A stretch of DNA of 64,000 bases from Salinithrix halophila. GTDB lineage: Bacteria; Bacillota; Bacilli; Thermoactinomycetales; DSM-45169. The notes beneath the pieces were generated by a model, which worked only from the letters and a program-made list of their open reading frames with translations, was not told the origin of the DNA and ran no database searches. Location: contig NZ_JBHSAP010000009.1 of the NCBI RefSeq assembly GCF_042650125.1, forward strand, positions 620,001 to 684,000, written 5' to 3'. The translations under genes were made by a program, and so were the position numbers. The first letter of the stretch is position 1. Every line of letters starts with the position of its first letter. Positions 34,091-41,121 of the stretch are shown piece by piece.

Positions 34091-34705
34091 ATGGAACCTT
34101 TGACCCAGCATACCGGACGTGTCGTTCCCCTGGACCGTGCCAACGTGGATACAGACCAAATCATCCCTAAGCAGTTTCTGAAAAGAATCGAGCGAACAGG
34201 ATTCGGCCAATTCCTCTTTTACAACTGGCGTTTTGATTCCGAAGGAAACCCTGATCCAAGCTTCGAATTAAATCAGGAACGCTACGTAGGGGCCTCCATT
34301 CTTGTGGCCGGGGTCAATTTCGGGTGCGGTTCCTCCCGTGAGCACGCCCCCTGGGCCCTCCTTGACCATGGGATCCGTGTGGTGATCGCCCCTACTTTCG
34401 CCGACATCTTTTACAACAACTGTTTTAAAAACGGAATCCTTCCCCTGAAATTACCCCCTGCTACCGTCGATCAACTCTTCGCCCGTATTGCCGAAGGTGC
34501 GACGGAAACCCTTACCGTGAATCTGGAGAAATGCCAGGTTCAGGACGGACAGGGCTTCTCCGCCAGCTTCGAAGTAGAACCTTATCGGCGGCACTGTCTC
34601 CTGCACGGCCTGGACGACATCGCCATCACTTTGCAGAAAGAGGACCAAATCGCGGATTACGAAGCCAATCGCCCTGCGTATTACCGGACCTCCGTGGAAG
34701 CCTGA
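34091..34705 (+). CDS. leuD: 3-isopropylmalate dehydratase small subunit LeuD
   Basis: A 204-residue small subunit: HTGRVVPLDRANVDTDQIIP at the start, the swivel-domain loop NFGCGSSREHAPWALLDHG, and FADIFYNNCFKNGILPL. It starts 11 nt after the leuC stop behind GAGGAT and is the last gene of the two-gene operon, followed by a terminator. Confidence 0.97.
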   Translation: MEPLTQHTGRVVPLDRANVDTDQIIPKQFLKRIERTGFGQFLFYNWRFDSEGNPDPSFELNQERYVGASILVAGVNFGCGSSREHAPWALLDHGIRVVIAPTFADIFYNNCFKNGILPLKLPPATVDQLFARIAEGATETLTVNLEKCQVQDGQGFSASFEVEPYRRHCLLHGLDDIAITLQKEDQIADYEANRPAYYRTSVEA

Positions 34706-34742
34706 AAACGGCATTTCCTTCAAACGTGCAAAACCATCTATC

Positions 34743-34768
34743 GCCGGACCCAGGGGTCCGGCTTTTTT
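34743..34768 (+). terminator. Intrinsic terminator after leuCD
   Basis: GCCGGACC (34743-34750) / GGTCCGGC (34755-34762) then six T. Confidence 0.9.
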
Positions 34769-34804
34769 GAGGGAAATGCATTGTCAGATAACCTGACATA
34801 AAAT

Positions 34805-34844
34805 TTGTCCTAACCCTTCCCTTTTCTGTATATTGGGAATATAC
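34805..34844 (+). promoter_or_regulatory. Promoter with overlapping operator-like dyad before the DDAH-like gene
   Basis: TTGTCC (34805-34810), 18-nt spacer, TATATT (34829-34834). The -10 lies inside a perfect dyad GTATATT-GGG-AATATAC (34828-34844), suggesting repressor control by an unidentified protein. Confidence 0.5.
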
Positions 34845-34944
34845 TTGTTCATGGGACCCGTTTCTGAATAGATTGGTATCGTTCCAGTTATTTTAATCAG
34901 TACCCCCTTATCGATCACCAGACTCGAAGGACGGAGGTCCGCCC

Positions 34945-35808
34945 ATGATCCGAGATATCGAAACTCCTGCGATGTGCTGGAGCGAGTACGATCCGTTGAA
35001 AAGAGTGGTGCTCTGCCCGCCTCGCCATCTCCGAATCGATCAGGTCATCAATGAAGTACAGGCCCGATTCCAAGAAGAGGGCATCAACACCAACCTAGCG
35101 GAAGCACAACACCGGAATTTGGTGGAAACCTTGCGCCGTTACGGTATCGATGTGATCCTCCTGGAGCCCGACCCCGCTTTCGCTGACCAAGTGTTTACCC
35201 GGGACATCGGCTTCACTCTCGGCTCCCGCCTTTTTGTCTCGAACATGGAAGAGGACATCCGCAAAGGGGAAGAACGGATTTTTACCGATTGGTTAATCCG
35301 TTCCCACATCCCATTCCACCTGATTCGCTCCGGTAGCATTGAAGGCGGGGACGTCATGATCGACCGAGAAACGATCTGGGTAGGAGACAGTGGCCGCACC
35401 TCCCGCCAAGCGGTGGAGGAACTGAGTAAGGAACTTCCCGGCATGGAGATTATCCCGCTGGCCTTCCCGGCGAAATTCCTTCACCTCGACTGTGTCTTCA
35501 ACGTCCTTTCTCCTCGAGAAGCCCTTATTTACCCTCAGGCCTTTCAGCCGGAGGATCTAAAGCAGCTTTCCGCTCGGTACGAGTTGATTGAAGTGGAAAG
35601 AAAGGAGCAGTTCACCCTAGGGACCAATATTCTCTCCTTGGGCAACCGAACCCTATTAAGCCTACCGATCAATTCCCGTGTCAACGAAACGATGCGGCGT
35701 CAGGGCTTCCATGTCGTCGAAGTTGATCTGTCAGAGATCATCAAGTCGGGCGGTGCCTTCCGCTGCTCCACCCTGCCCCTTGTACGGGAAGTCACGGATG
35801 AAAGATAA
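34945..35808 (+). CDS. Dimethylarginine dimethylaminohydrolase (DDAH)-like amidinohydrolase
   Basis: A 287-residue member of the amidinotransferase/arginine-deiminase superfamily. VFTRDIGFTL, Glu133 in SIEGGDV, His180 in FLHLDCVFNVL and Cys274 in GGAFRCSTLPL form the expected catalytic set. Start ATG follows ACGGAGGTCC. Bacillus relatives (YkgA type) are annotated as DDAH-like, but the in vivo substrate is not certain. Single-gene unit with its own terminator. Confidence 0.9.
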   Translation: MIRDIETPAMCWSEYDPLKRVVLCPPRHLRIDQVINEVQARFQEEGINTNLAEAQHRNLVETLRRYGIDVILLEPDPAFADQVFTRDIGFTLGSRLFVSNMEEDIRKGEERIFTDWLIRSHIPFHLIRSGSIEGGDVMIDRETIWVGDSGRTSRQAVEELSKELPGMEIIPLAFPAKFLHLDCVFNVLSPREALIYPQAFQPEDLKQLSARYELIEVERKEQFTLGTNILSLGNRTLLSLPINSRVNETMRRQGFHVVEVDLSEIIKSGGAFRCSTLPLVREVTDER

Positions 35809-35818
35809 CAGAGAGCGC

Positions 35819-35847
35819 AAAGCGGCCGGTCATTGCCGGCCGCTTTT
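35819..35847. terminator. Bidirectional intrinsic terminator
   Basis: Perfect arms AAAGCGGCCGG (35819-35829) and CCGGCCGCTTT (35836-35846) between converging genes. Confidence 0.9.
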
Positions 35848-35855
35848 ACTATGGA

Positions 35856-36071
35856 TCAGCTGTCCTTCCCTTTCACCTTCTTCCGTCCGCGTCCGAGTAT
35901 CCTTCGTGCAGCCACCCATGTCTCTTGTTCGATCATCCCCAGTTGATGAAGTTCATCCAATTCCTCTTCCAACAATTCCAGATCTCCCAAGGTATCCCCC
36001 GTATAGATGAAAGTCCCGAACCGGTTCAATAGGGCTCGTACATCTGCCACCGTTCGAATCTCTTTCTCCAC
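35856..36071 (-). CDS. yqgQ: YqgQ family protein (DUF910)
   Basis: A 71-residue helical protein with the YqgQ signature: FGTFIYTGDTLGDLELLEEE followed by LDELHQLGMI. GTG at 36071 is used (GGGAGGG lies 6-7 nt before it) and gives the family's usual length. In many Bacillales yqgQ precedes the glucokinase gene; that neighbour is absent here. Function unknown. Confidence 0.9.
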   Translation of the reverse strand: MEKEIRTVADVRALLNRFGTFIYTGDTLGDLELLEEELDELHQLGMIEQETWVAARRILGRGRKKVKGKDS

Positions 36072-36168
36072 ATTCTTCCCTCCCGGTCTTCCATTCCTCA
36101 CTCCGATAGAAAGCCTCCCCCTCCTTATGTTAAAATGAAAAGAACTTTTACACAAAAGGGTGTGACCC

Positions 36169-36558
36169 ATGCCCTACTCCCATTTTATCCCAATCAAAAA
36201 GATCGAGGGCGAATTGTTGGTTTCTCAGAAGCGGAACCGACTCGGCTTCACACTAACGACCAAAGAGCTCATTTTCCAAAAACCCCACGTCTCGTATCAA
36301 ATTTTTCTTTCGGATACCCTGGGGATTGTCCCCTTCAAACTAAAAAAAGATCCCGCCTTGTTGCATATCGCAGCGGATTCCGGAACCCTTCCCCGCTTTT
36401 CCAGCCAGTACTACCGAATCTCCGCCAGCCGGGTGTTTGTCGTCAACCGAAGCGGCTCCTATGAACGAGGGGCCACCGATCTCCTGGCGCCCCTCAATGA
36501 CCGCTTTATCCAGCATATCCAACGACACGCGGATTTCACCGCTATTCCCACTCGATAA
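36169..36558 (+). CDS. Hypothetical protein, 129 residues
   Basis: A basic, beta-rich looking protein (HFIPIKKIEGELLVSQKRNR, then LIFQKPHVSYQIFLSDTLGI) with AAAGGGTG before the ATG. It is not recognised. Its GC content matches the flanking chromosome, so it marks the left border of the AT-rich accessory region that follows. Confidence 0.6.
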   Translation: MPYSHFIPIKKIEGELLVSQKRNRLGFTLTTKELIFQKPHVSYQIFLSDTLGIVPFKLKKDPALLHIAADSGTLPRFSSQYYRISASRVFVVNRSGSYERGATDLLAPLNDRFIQHIQRHADFTAIPTR

Positions 36559-36960
36559 CCCGTAGGACTCTCCTCGTGATTGACAGCGAATATCTCCATC
36601 AGTAAAGGTAGGCAATAGTGAATTATGCCGTTTTACCTGGTTGAATTTTTTTCATTGTTTTTTCTGGAAAAATGAATAATTATATTGACAACGCCAAAGG
36701 GCTCTTTTAGTTCATCGGGCTATTACTTTTTTAAGCCATATCAGGTATCTAAGGTTACTCAAGACTCCTCACGTCTCTTCTCTTGAGATATTTCCAATCT
36801 TGTTTGAAACATCTCCCAAGTTCATGCTAATTAACCGAAATTATAATTATACCTGACTACCTATTTGATTCCAACATTGATTAATAGACGATAAACGCAA
36901 TAAACAATGAAAAACGGTCGTAATGGGGTGGAAAAGCCCTAATTAATGAATAGTCCGAAT
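36559..36960. other. AT-rich intergenic region before the microcin-C-like operon
   Basis: About 400 bases with no gene that I can support. The base composition drops sharply relative to the left neighbour, consistent with the edge of transferred DNA. Confidence 0.6.
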
Positions 36961-36989
36961 TTGACAAAAATTATTCAAATTCTTATATT
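36961..36989 (+). promoter_or_regulatory. Sigma-A promoter of the microcin-C-like operon
   Basis: Perfect TTGACA (36961-36966), 17-nt spacer, TATATT (36984-36989), 35 nt before the peptide start. Confidence 0.85.
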
Positions 36990-37023
36990 TGTGACATGAC
37001 TTACTCAAGGAGGTGGATTCATC

Positions 37024-37086
37024 ATGATGATCAAAGTGCGTAAAGGAGCTAGCATCGCTGGCGTTTTGGGAGCTCTGCCGGGTTAA
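37024..37086 (+). CDS. Candidate MccA-like precursor peptide, 20 residues
   Basis: MMIKVRKGASIAGVLGALPG, preceded by a full AAGGAGGTG site (10 nt before the first ATG) and a consensus promoter. It is the first gene before a ThiF/MccB-like enzyme and an MFS exporter, the gene order of microcin C operons, and like mccA it is followed by a hairpin. Its N-terminus is basic (K4, R6, K7), its C-terminal half small and hydrophobic. Microcin C precursors end in Asn, which the enzyme converts while linking it to AMP; this one ends in Gly, so either the chemistry differs or the role is different. Too short for ordinary gene callers. Confidence 0.7.
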   Translation: MMIKVRKGASIAGVLGALPG

Positions 37087-37099
37087 GGGATTGTTTAAT

Positions 37100-37125
37100 G
37101 GGGGAATCGACATGTCGATTCCCCC
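37100..37125 (+). promoter_or_regulatory. Perfect 26-bp palindrome (attenuator hairpin) after the peptide gene
   Basis: GGGGGAATCGA-CATG-TCGATTCCCCC, 14 nt after the peptide stop and 26 nt before the ThiF start, followed by AACCATTTTATTT. It probably acts as a leaky terminator that makes more peptide mRNA than enzyme mRNA, as the mccA-mccB hairpin does in E. coli. Confidence 0.75.
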
Positions 37126-37151
37126 AACCATTTTATTTAAGGAGCTATCTT

Positions 37152-38294
37152 ATGAAACCAAAATTTAAAGAGACCATCCCCGTTTTCTGTTGGGGGGATA
37201 AGATACAAATCGGTGAAGAAGACGGTGTAGCGGGTATGATTGATGACCCTAACGGTAGTGTCACGCTGATGATTGAAGCCATGAATGGAAAAAACGATTT
37301 AGACGAAATTGTAAGAATGGTTCGTGGTCAGTTTCCTGAGATATCAAGGGAAGAGATTATCCATGCCATCCAAGCGTTAAATGAAGAGGGTTATATTGAG
37401 GATTCTTCTATAAAACCAGACAAACTCCTGGATTATGATTTGGAACGTTATAAGGCTAACATTAACTTCTTTTCTTTATTTACCTCCGCCAACGAAAGTA
37501 AATATGAAATCCAGGAAAGACTGAATAACTGTAAAGTGTCCCTGCTCGGGATCGGCGGATTGGGGAGCCAAATTCTCTATCATTTGGCTGCCTTAGGGTT
37601 TCATAACATCAAAGCTCTTGACTTTGATCGGCTTGAATTGAGCAACTTCAATCGCCAATTGCTTTATTCGGAATCTCATATCGGTCAATTAAAAACCGAG
37701 ATGGCCTTTCAGCGAATCCAACAATTTAACCCGAACGTCCATTTGTCCATCACGAACTGTAAAATTGAAAGCTCCGAAGATGTCTTCCAGCATATTGATG
37801 GAACAGAATATGTCATCTGTGTCGCTGATCGCCCTACTCTCCATATTCAAGACTGGGTAAATGAGGCTATAGTCAAGGCTCGGTTACCTATGGTTTCAGG
37901 GGGAGTCATGAACACCCGTGGCCGTTTTTACAGTATGATCCCCGGACAAACAGGATGTGTCCAATGTCACGTCGATTCCAAAAAGAAAGCAGATCCTAGT
38001 CTAGATAACCACCTGAAATATATGGAGAAAATCGATTTTCAGCGCAAAAACGCAGCGATTAGCCCCAATGTAGCGATATTGGCTGGTTCGATCGTCAATG
38101 AGTTATTTAAGTTAGTCACCGGTCTCGACAAACCCCTCGCATTAGGAAAAATGATGGAAATCAATTTCTTTACGTTAGGTGTGAAAGAAATATCTTCTTG
38201 GGATAAGCAGCCAAACTGCCCTGTATGCGGGTCGGCTCAAAGAGATTATAAAAAGAGGATTACAGAGAAAGGTAGCGAAAGAATCAGGGTATGA
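37152..38294 (+). CDS. ThiF/MccB-like adenylating enzyme for a RiPP
   Basis: A 380-residue protein. Residues 1-95 look like a small winged-helix recognition domain (PqqD/RRE-like or MccB peptide clamp), with SREEIIHAIQALNEEGYIED. From residue ~128 it is an E1-like adenylation domain: GIGGLG (133-138), Asp157 and Asp159, LSNFNRQLLY with the catalytic Arg168, K181, then Cys269/Cys272 (GCVQC) and Cys356/Cys359 (NCPVCG) forming a zinc site. The ATG at 37152 has AAGGAG 7 nt before it; the longer frame from 37098 starts inside the palindrome. It should activate the C-terminus of the neighbouring peptide with ATP. The codon usage is AT-rich compared with the flanks, indicating transfer. Confidence 0.85.
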   Translation: MKPKFKETIPVFCWGDKIQIGEEDGVAGMIDDPNGSVTLMIEAMNGKNDLDEIVRMVRGQFPEISREEIIHAIQALNEEGYIEDSSIKPDKLLDYDLERYKANINFFSLFTSANESKYEIQERLNNCKVSLLGIGGLGSQILYHLAALGFHNIKALDFDRLELSNFNRQLLYSESHIGQLKTEMAFQRIQQFNPNVHLSITNCKIESSEDVFQHIDGTEYVICVADRPTLHIQDWVNEAIVKARLPMVSGGVMNTRGRFYSMIPGQTGCVQCHVDSKKKADPSLDNHLKYMEKIDFQRKNAAISPNVAILAGSIVNELFKLVTGLDKPLALGKMMEINFFTLGVKEISSWDKQPNCPVCGSAQRDYKKRITEKGSERIRV

Positions 38295-38336
38295 GAAGTA
38301 CTTGTTGGTATACAAGAACAGAAAGGTGTCATGCTT

Positions 38337-39581
38337 ATGCGATTCCCCGAGGTTTTTAAAAACAAAAATTACGTGAAAGTCTTAATCGCTATGTCCATAA
38401 GCAAACTCGGGGATTCCTTTTTTTTAATTGCTTTACCGCTCCTTGTGTATGATTTAACAAAATCACCTGGTTTAATGGCTTTAGCTTTTGTGCTAGAGGT
38501 TGCCCCTCAAGTTCTTTTTAGCCTTTTAGGAGGAGCCCTCGCTGATCAGATCAGTAAAAAAAAGATTATGATCTTGGGAGATATGGTTTCCGCCCTGTTG
38601 ATTGTAAGTATTCCATTGGCGTATCACTTTCAATTCCTTGAAATATGGATGATATACGTGGTGATTTTTTGTTTAGCAAGTGTCAGTGCATTTTATCACC
38701 CAAGTTTTGAATCCGTCGTTCCAGAGGTCTTACAGGATAAAAACCTTGTCCAAGGAAATTCCCTTTTTAAGCTTTCAGAGACCCTAACCACTTTTGCCGG
38801 GCCATCCATCGCAGGTTTCCTCATCGCAATGATGGGGGTCGCTCATGTATTATATATAGACAGCGTATCTTTCTTTTTATCGGGGATCTGTATCTCCTTT
38901 GTTAAATTAAAAGCGATTGAAAAACGAACTAAAATGCCGTCCATCATCAAGCCGATTAAAGAAGGGCTCCGTTATGTATTTAAGACCAAGGTAATCCTCA
39001 CTGGAACCTTTCTCATTTTCCTGATCAATGTTGGTTATGGAGCTGTCGAAGCGCTGTTTATGTTTTACCTCAAAGATTATCTAAGGTTACAAGCTACAGA
39101 TATCGGTATTATCTTCTCCTGCCAAACTATCGGCTCTCTTATCGCTGTTTACTTGGCAAATAAGCTCAACTCATATTCCAGAGGAAGGATTATCATATTT
39201 GCTGGGGTCATGATTGGTTTAGGTCAGGTTTTGTTAGTAGCCTCTCAATCCTTTATCATCGGACTGGTTATTTGTCGGATGATCATCTTGGGTTCGGTTA
39301 CTTTATTGGCAATCAACTGGTTTACTCTAAGACAGGAGATTGTACCTCGAAACCTGTTGGGACGTGTGGTCAGTTCCACGCGGATGGTCGCTTTTTTAGC
39401 ACTCCCTATCAGTGGCTCCATCGCCGGCTCATTAGCTGAGTTCACAAGTGTTTTAACCATCTTCCTTACCGCAGGGATTTTGGTTGTAATCTTTTCTCTC
39501 CTGGGCCTGAAGAGTGTCCTAAATACCTACGAAAAGATTACACAACCGGACGCCACGCAAGCCTTGGCGGAGAAAGGATAA
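38337..39581 (+). CDS. MFS exporter of the microcin-C-like operon
   Basis: A 414-residue major facilitator with about twelve hydrophobic segments; start ATG at 38337 has better spacing from AAAGG than the ATG at 38331. Family landmarks are SISKLGDSFFLIALPLLVYD, GGALADQISKKKIMILGD (the loop 2-3 motif) and PEVLQDKNLVQGNSL. It follows the adenylating enzyme by 40 nt in the same direction and takes the place of MccC, which exports the toxic nucleotide peptide and so also gives self-protection. No acetyltransferase or peptidase immunity gene (MccE/MccF) is seen next to it. Confidence 0.85.
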   Translation: MRFPEVFKNKNYVKVLIAMSISKLGDSFFLIALPLLVYDLTKSPGLMALAFVLEVAPQVLFSLLGGALADQISKKKIMILGDMVSALLIVSIPLAYHFQFLEIWMIYVVIFCLASVSAFYHPSFESVVPEVLQDKNLVQGNSLFKLSETLTTFAGPSIAGFLIAMMGVAHVLYIDSVSFFLSGICISFVKLKAIEKRTKMPSIIKPIKEGLRYVFKTKVILTGTFLIFLINVGYGAVEALFMFYLKDYLRLQATDIGIIFSCQTIGSLIAVYLANKLNSYSRGRIIIFAGVMIGLGQVLLVASQSFIIGLVICRMIILGSVTLLAINWFTLRQEIVPRNLLGRVVSSTRMVAFLALPISGSIAGSLAEFTSVLTIFLTAGILVVIFSLLGLKSVLNTYEKITQPDATQALAEKG

Positions 39582-39586
39582 AAAAA

Positions 39587-39608
39587 GGCTTCTGTGTCAG
39601 CAGAAGCC
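39587..39608. terminator. Bidirectional intrinsic terminator
   Basis: GGCTTCTG (39587-39594) / CAGAAGCC (39601-39608), T-runs on both strands; ends the microcin-C-like operon and the converging gene. Confidence 0.85.
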
Positions 39609-39609
39609 C

Positions 39610-40434
39610 TCATTTTTTCTCCAGCCATTGATTCACTTGTGAATAAGGTATCTGATCAGAAATAGAGGTATAGGTACCGTGATGGTATAACTCTTCTGAT
39701 ATTTTCCGTACATGAGCGAGTACCGCGCGAATCGGTCCCGAGCCCATACTGACTCGTGATACTCCCAATTTTTCTAACTGGGATGTGTCAGGGGATTGAG
39801 GCCCTGCTAACAGATTTAAGGGACCGCGAATACCAGTCACAAGCTCCTTAATCATTGATGGCTCGTAAACACCTGGGACAAAAGCACAATCTGCACCTGC
39901 TTCGATATAGACATTGGCTCGACGAATCGCTTGATTCAATCGATCCTCCCGATCCCCTATACTCAACCAGTACAAATCGATTCTCGCATTAATAACAAGG
40001 GGGAAATTCATCCTATCCGCAAGCCTGCGTATCGCATCAATTTTGTTTGCTTGAACCTGTAAGTCTTCTAGCTTGTTATCCGCCAATCCATCCTCGATGT
40101 TAATTCCTACAGCCCCACAATCGATGACCCCCCGCACCGTGTCTAGAATTTGATCGATTCCTGGACCATAACCCCCTACAATATCTGCCGTTACCGGTAC
40201 CTTCACGCTGTCAACCATTCGTCGGGTATAGGCGAGTAGCTGTTCTCTAGGTATGTATTCACCGTCCGGATATCCTAAGGACGCCGCAATCCCGGCACTT
40301 GTGGTGCCAATCGCTGAAAAGCCGGTCTGTTCATAGATGATTGCACTTACAGCATCCCAGGCATTCGGCAGGACCAATATTTCCGGTTGTAAATGAAGAT
40401 CACGAAAATATCTAGCTTGTTTATGTCTATCCAT
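39610..40434 (-). CDS. Isocitrate lyase / PEP mutase family protein
   Basis: A 274-residue TIM-barrel enzyme of the ICL/PEPM superfamily. LVLPNAWDAVSAIIYEQTGF and GTTSAGIAASLGYPDG open the barrel; TADIVGGYGP and GAVGINIEDGLADN carry the Mg-binding acidic residues. The Cys-containing KKCGH loop of isocitrate lyase is absent, so it is closer to the mutase or carboxyvinyl-phosphonate-like members, and it is too short for isocitrate lyase. It stands alone between the two RiPP loci on the opposite strand, so it is probably a bystander. Substrate unknown. Confidence 0.85.
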   Translation of the reverse strand: MDRHKQARYFRDLHLQPEILVLPNAWDAVSAIIYEQTGFSAIGTTSAGIAASLGYPDGEYIPREQLLAYTRRMVDSVKVPVTADIVGGYGPGIDQILDTVRGVIDCGAVGINIEDGLADNKLEDLQVQANKIDAIRRLADRMNFPLVINARIDLYWLSIGDREDRLNQAIRRANVYIEAGADCAFVPGVYEPSMIKELVTGIRGPLNLLAGPQSPDTSQLEKLGVSRVSMGSGPIRAVLAHVRKISEELYHHGTYTSISDQIPYSQVNQWLEKK

Positions 40435-40682
40435 CGCTTCTTATCCCCCCATGATTGTTATTCCTTTTACAGTGGCATTCAACAAATACGCCGCTTTTTA
40501 TCGATTTCCTGTTTGGAAACCTCAAGATAACCAGAGCCCCCGCTGGTAACAACGGGGATTTTGGCTTCATATGAAAGATACAAACTTTATTTGATGAAGG
40601 ACCAGCAATCGTGGGCTTTCCTTTCATAAACATAACGATATCGGGGAATCCCCTACCCATTTTATGGAGGGAGGTTGGAAAG

Positions 40683-40928
40683 TTGGACAATAATTTTAAA
40701 AAGGATCTTCAAAAGTTAAGCATTGATAATTTCCAGGCAGGAAAGGCGACGCCTTGGGAGAATCAAGGCGTCCATGTTTCTGGTGAAGCCCATTGCCACC
40801 ACTGTCATCATTGCCACAGTTACCACTGTCATCACTGCCATTACCACTGTCATCACTGTCACAGTTACCACTGTCATCATTGCCACAGTTGGCATTGTCA
40901 TCATTGCCACCATTGCCATGGTTGTTAG
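40683..40928 (+). CDS. His/Cys-repeat azole-peptide precursor (heterocycloanthracin/sonorensin type)
   Basis: An 81-residue RiPP precursor. TTG start at 40683 lies 8 nt after AGGGAGG. The 36-residue leader (NNFKKDLQKLSIDNFQAG, then ATPWENQ) fits the leader type of heterocycloanthracin precursors. The 45-residue core contains 13 Cys, 24 His, 3 Ser, 3 Tyr, 1 Trp and 2 more Gly/His-end residues in blocks such as HCHHCHSY, HCHHCHY and HCHHCHSW, ending HGC. In the known family the residues between Cys are mostly Gly or mixed; here they are His. The Cys (and perhaps Ser) should be cyclised to thiazoles by the downstream enzymes. The same DNA has long open antisense and alternative frames that are shadows of the repeat. 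Confidence 0.88.
   Translation: MDNNFKKDLQKLSIDNFQAGKATPWENQGVHVSGEAHCHHCHHCHSYHCHHCHYHCHHCHSYHCHHCHSWHCHHCHHCHGC
40740..40928 (+). repeat. Imperfect tandem repeats encoding the His/Cys core
   Basis: From about 40794 the DNA is built of CAC/CAT and TGC/TGT codons in units of 21-24 nt (for example CACTGTCATCATTGCCACAG). Synonymous differences between units show selection for the protein rather than fresh duplication. Confidence 0.8.
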
Positions 40929-40993
40929 CCTGGTCGCATCTGATGTGGTAGGATCAGAAAGCTGTTGATAAGGATCAGGGTTTCTGAGGGGCT

Positions 40994-41035
40994 ACCCCTG
41001 TACAGTGAGTTTTTGAGCTGGCAGGGGTTTTCTTA
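40994..41035 (+). promoter_or_regulatory. Attenuator-like hairpin between precursor and maturation genes
   Basis: ACCCCTG (40994-41000) pairs with CAGGGGT (41022-41028), with an inner CAG/CTG pair, followed by TTTCTT. A partial terminator here would keep the precursor transcript in excess over the enzymes. Confidence 0.65.
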
Positions 41036-41121
41036 ATGAGGAATGAGCAGTAAACATGGGGACATAAGATATCAGAGTGATGGTGTCGTGGGTAAGAAAA
41101 CTTCTGAAAGGAGGGTCGGAT

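Noticed and set aside
40716..40919. Antisense frame of Met/Val/Thr repeats over the precursor gene
   Set aside because: It is the complement of the His/Cys codons, has no ribosome-binding site and explains nothing that the azole precursor does not.
40794..40928. Repeats here could suggest a CRISPR array
   Set aside because: Units are only 21-24 nt with no unique spacers; they are coding repeats with synonymous variation.
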